The notes under the pieces were generated by a model that did no database searches, was not told the DNA's origin, and saw only the letters and a program-made list of their open reading frames with translations. Made by a program: the position numbers and the translations under genes. From Halorhabdus sp. BNX81 (GTDB lineage Archaea; Halobacteriota; Halobacteria; Halobacteriales; Haloarculaceae), in assembly GCF_029229925.1 (NCBI RefSeq), contig NZ_CP107254.1, positions 372,001 through 436,000 of the forward strand: a DNA stretch of 64,000 bases. Direction: 5' to 3'. Positions 63,166 to 64,000 of this stretch are shown one piece after another. Position 1 is the stretch's first letter. Each line of letters starts with the position of its first letter.

Positions 63166-63951
63166 TCATTGGTTGTGTGTCTCCGTCGGTGTGGTAAGTG
63201 CTTGCGTGTTCGTCGCCACGTCGCCGTCCATGATCGCCGAGCCGATCAACAGCCCATCGGCACCGGCCGCGCGCATCCGCTGGACGTCCGCCGGCGTCTC
63301 GATCCCACTCTCGGCGATCAGCGTCACGTCGTCGGGAACTGCGGGCGCGACCGACTCGAACGTTTCGAGGTCGACGACGAGTTTTGCCAGGTCGCGGTTG
63401 TTCACGCCGATGATCTCCGCGCCGGCGTCGACCGCGGCCGCGACTTCCGATCGGGCGTGTGCCTCGACGAGGACCTGGAACCCGCGGTCGCGCGCGGCGT
63501 CGAGCAGGTCTTCGAGGTCGTCCGTGCCGTCCTCCTCGAGAAACCGGACGATGAGAAGGACGAGATCGGCTTCGACCACGTCGAGTTGAGCCTCGTGGAG
63601 GATGAAGTCCTTCCGGAGGACGGGCACGTCGACGGCGTCCCGGACGCGCCGCAACGTTTCGGGCGACCCCCCGAAGTGCTCGGGTTCGGTCAGCACCGAC
63701 AGTGCCGCCGCCCCGTTCTCGACCATGGCCGTTGCGAGCTCGACCGGATCGCCGTCGTGTCGGCCCTCTGTGGTCGGACTCGTTGGCTTGACCTCCGTGA
63801 TCGTCGGCACCCGACCGTCGCGCTCGGCGCGATCGAACGCGTCAGCGAGGGACCGCGGCGTCACGTCCACCGTACCCGACGCGCCGCCACGATCTCTCGC
63901 TGCCGAGAGGATCGATCGCACGTCAGGCGCTATTTCATCACTGGCGTCCAT
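63166..63951 (-). CDS. trpC: Indole-3-glycerol phosphate synthase
   Basis: A 261-residue TIM-barrel enzyme, third from last in tryptophan synthesis. [11 protein letters not shown] corresponds to the EKKP-type motif; FVLRKDFI appears as [15 protein letters not shown]; and [14 protein letters not shown] and [15 protein letters not shown] are also typical. It is the first visible gene of the trpCBA run. ATG 63951 ([10 protein letters not shown]) is leaderless or nearly so, behind the GTACACTAACGTAC sequence. Confidence 0.96.
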   Translation of the reverse strand: MDASDEIAPDVRSILSAARDRGGASGTVDVTPRSLADAFDRAERDGRVPTITEVKPTSPTTEGRHDGDPVELATAMVENGAAALSVLTEPEHFGGSPETLRRVRDAVDVPVLRKDFILHEAQLDVVEADLVLLIVRFLEEDGTDDLEDLLDAARDRGFQVLVEAHARSEVAAAVDAGAEIIGVNNRDLAKLVVDLETFESVAPAVPDDVTLIAESGIETPADVQRMRAAGADGLLIGSAIMDGDVATNTQALTTPTETHNQ

Positions 63952-64000
63952 TACCGTACACTAACGTACAGACATGGACATAAGGCTTGCGACATTCCGG
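63952..64000 (-). promoter_or_regulatory. trpC promoter region
   Basis: Just upstream of trpC lies GTACACTAACGTAC, an imperfect inverted repeat (GTAC..GTAC), followed by CTTAT, TATA-like on the minus strand at about -30. It may hold a regulator site for the trp operon; the window ends at 64000, so the full promoter cannot be seen. Confidence 0.35.

Overview
The window is about 64% G+C and belongs to a halophilic archaeon of class Halobacteria. The evidence is acidic proteins, archaeal TBP and two TFB initiation factors, a CetZ tubulin, leaderless starts behind TATA boxes, twin-arginine lipoproteins, an AglD-type glycosyltransferase, the archaeal shikimate/tryptophan genes and many haloarchaea-only small zinc-finger proteins. 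The genus cannot be fixed from sequence alone; a Halorhabdus/Haloarculaceae-like strain is plausible. I see no rRNA, tRNA or CRISPR array.

Layout. 0-5.5 kb: thioredoxin-reductase-like flavoprotein, TBP, tRNA G10 methyltransferase, a vWA lipoprotein and a 51-residue zinc protein. 5.7-9.8 kb: a radical SAM gene whose 3' end is interrupted by hairpin repeats, a PAP2 membrane phosphatase and a peptide/nickel-type solute-binding lipoprotein. 10-16.8 kb: aspartate kinase, NUDIX, DoxX pair, SufS and SufU, with another hairpin element behind sufS. 16.8-20 kb: a HepT/MntA (HEPN/MNT) toxin-antitoxin pair bracketed by 56-bp copies of the 3' end of the neighbouring heme-protein gene. 20-22 kb: wHTH/membrane pair and a TFB.

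22-33.4 kb is a potassium and stress cluster: an eight-gene minus-strand run (TrkH, two near-identical one-RCK TrkA proteins, an APC permease fused to UspA domains, two free UspA proteins and two small proteins) and a plus-strand set (an Lrp-type regulator with a TrkA_C domain, two-RCK TrkA, TrkH). 33.5-44.9 kb: RNase HI and its operon partner, PadR regulator, inorganic pyrophosphatase, phosphodiesterase, CetZ, SDR epimerase, DHH phosphoesterase, glycosyltransferase and CoA-pyrophosphatase-type NUDIX. 44.9-46.3 kb: a TnpB-only IS200/IS605-family element abutting an Hsp20 gene and supplying its stop codon. 46.9-52.5 kb: membrane protein, radical SAM-HhH protein, MFS transporter, AglD-like protein. 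52.8-56.7 kb: second TFB, soluble chemotaxis transducer, probable orphan CTAG N4-cytosine methyltransferase, MazF-like toxin with wHTH partner. 56.8-64 kb: aroD, 3-dehydroquinate synthase II, ADH synthase and trpCBA, forming the archaeal route to chorismate and tryptophan.

The most unusual pattern is recurrent duplication of gene 3' ends: behind the radical SAM gene, sufS, the heme-protein gene, the Lrp/TrkA_C gene and rnhA. In two cases the copies flank a related hairpin element with shared T-rich and GGAAAAAGGTGG-like boxes. In one they flank a toxin-antitoxin module. In one the duplication supplies the Shine-Dalgarno sequence and start codon of the next gene.
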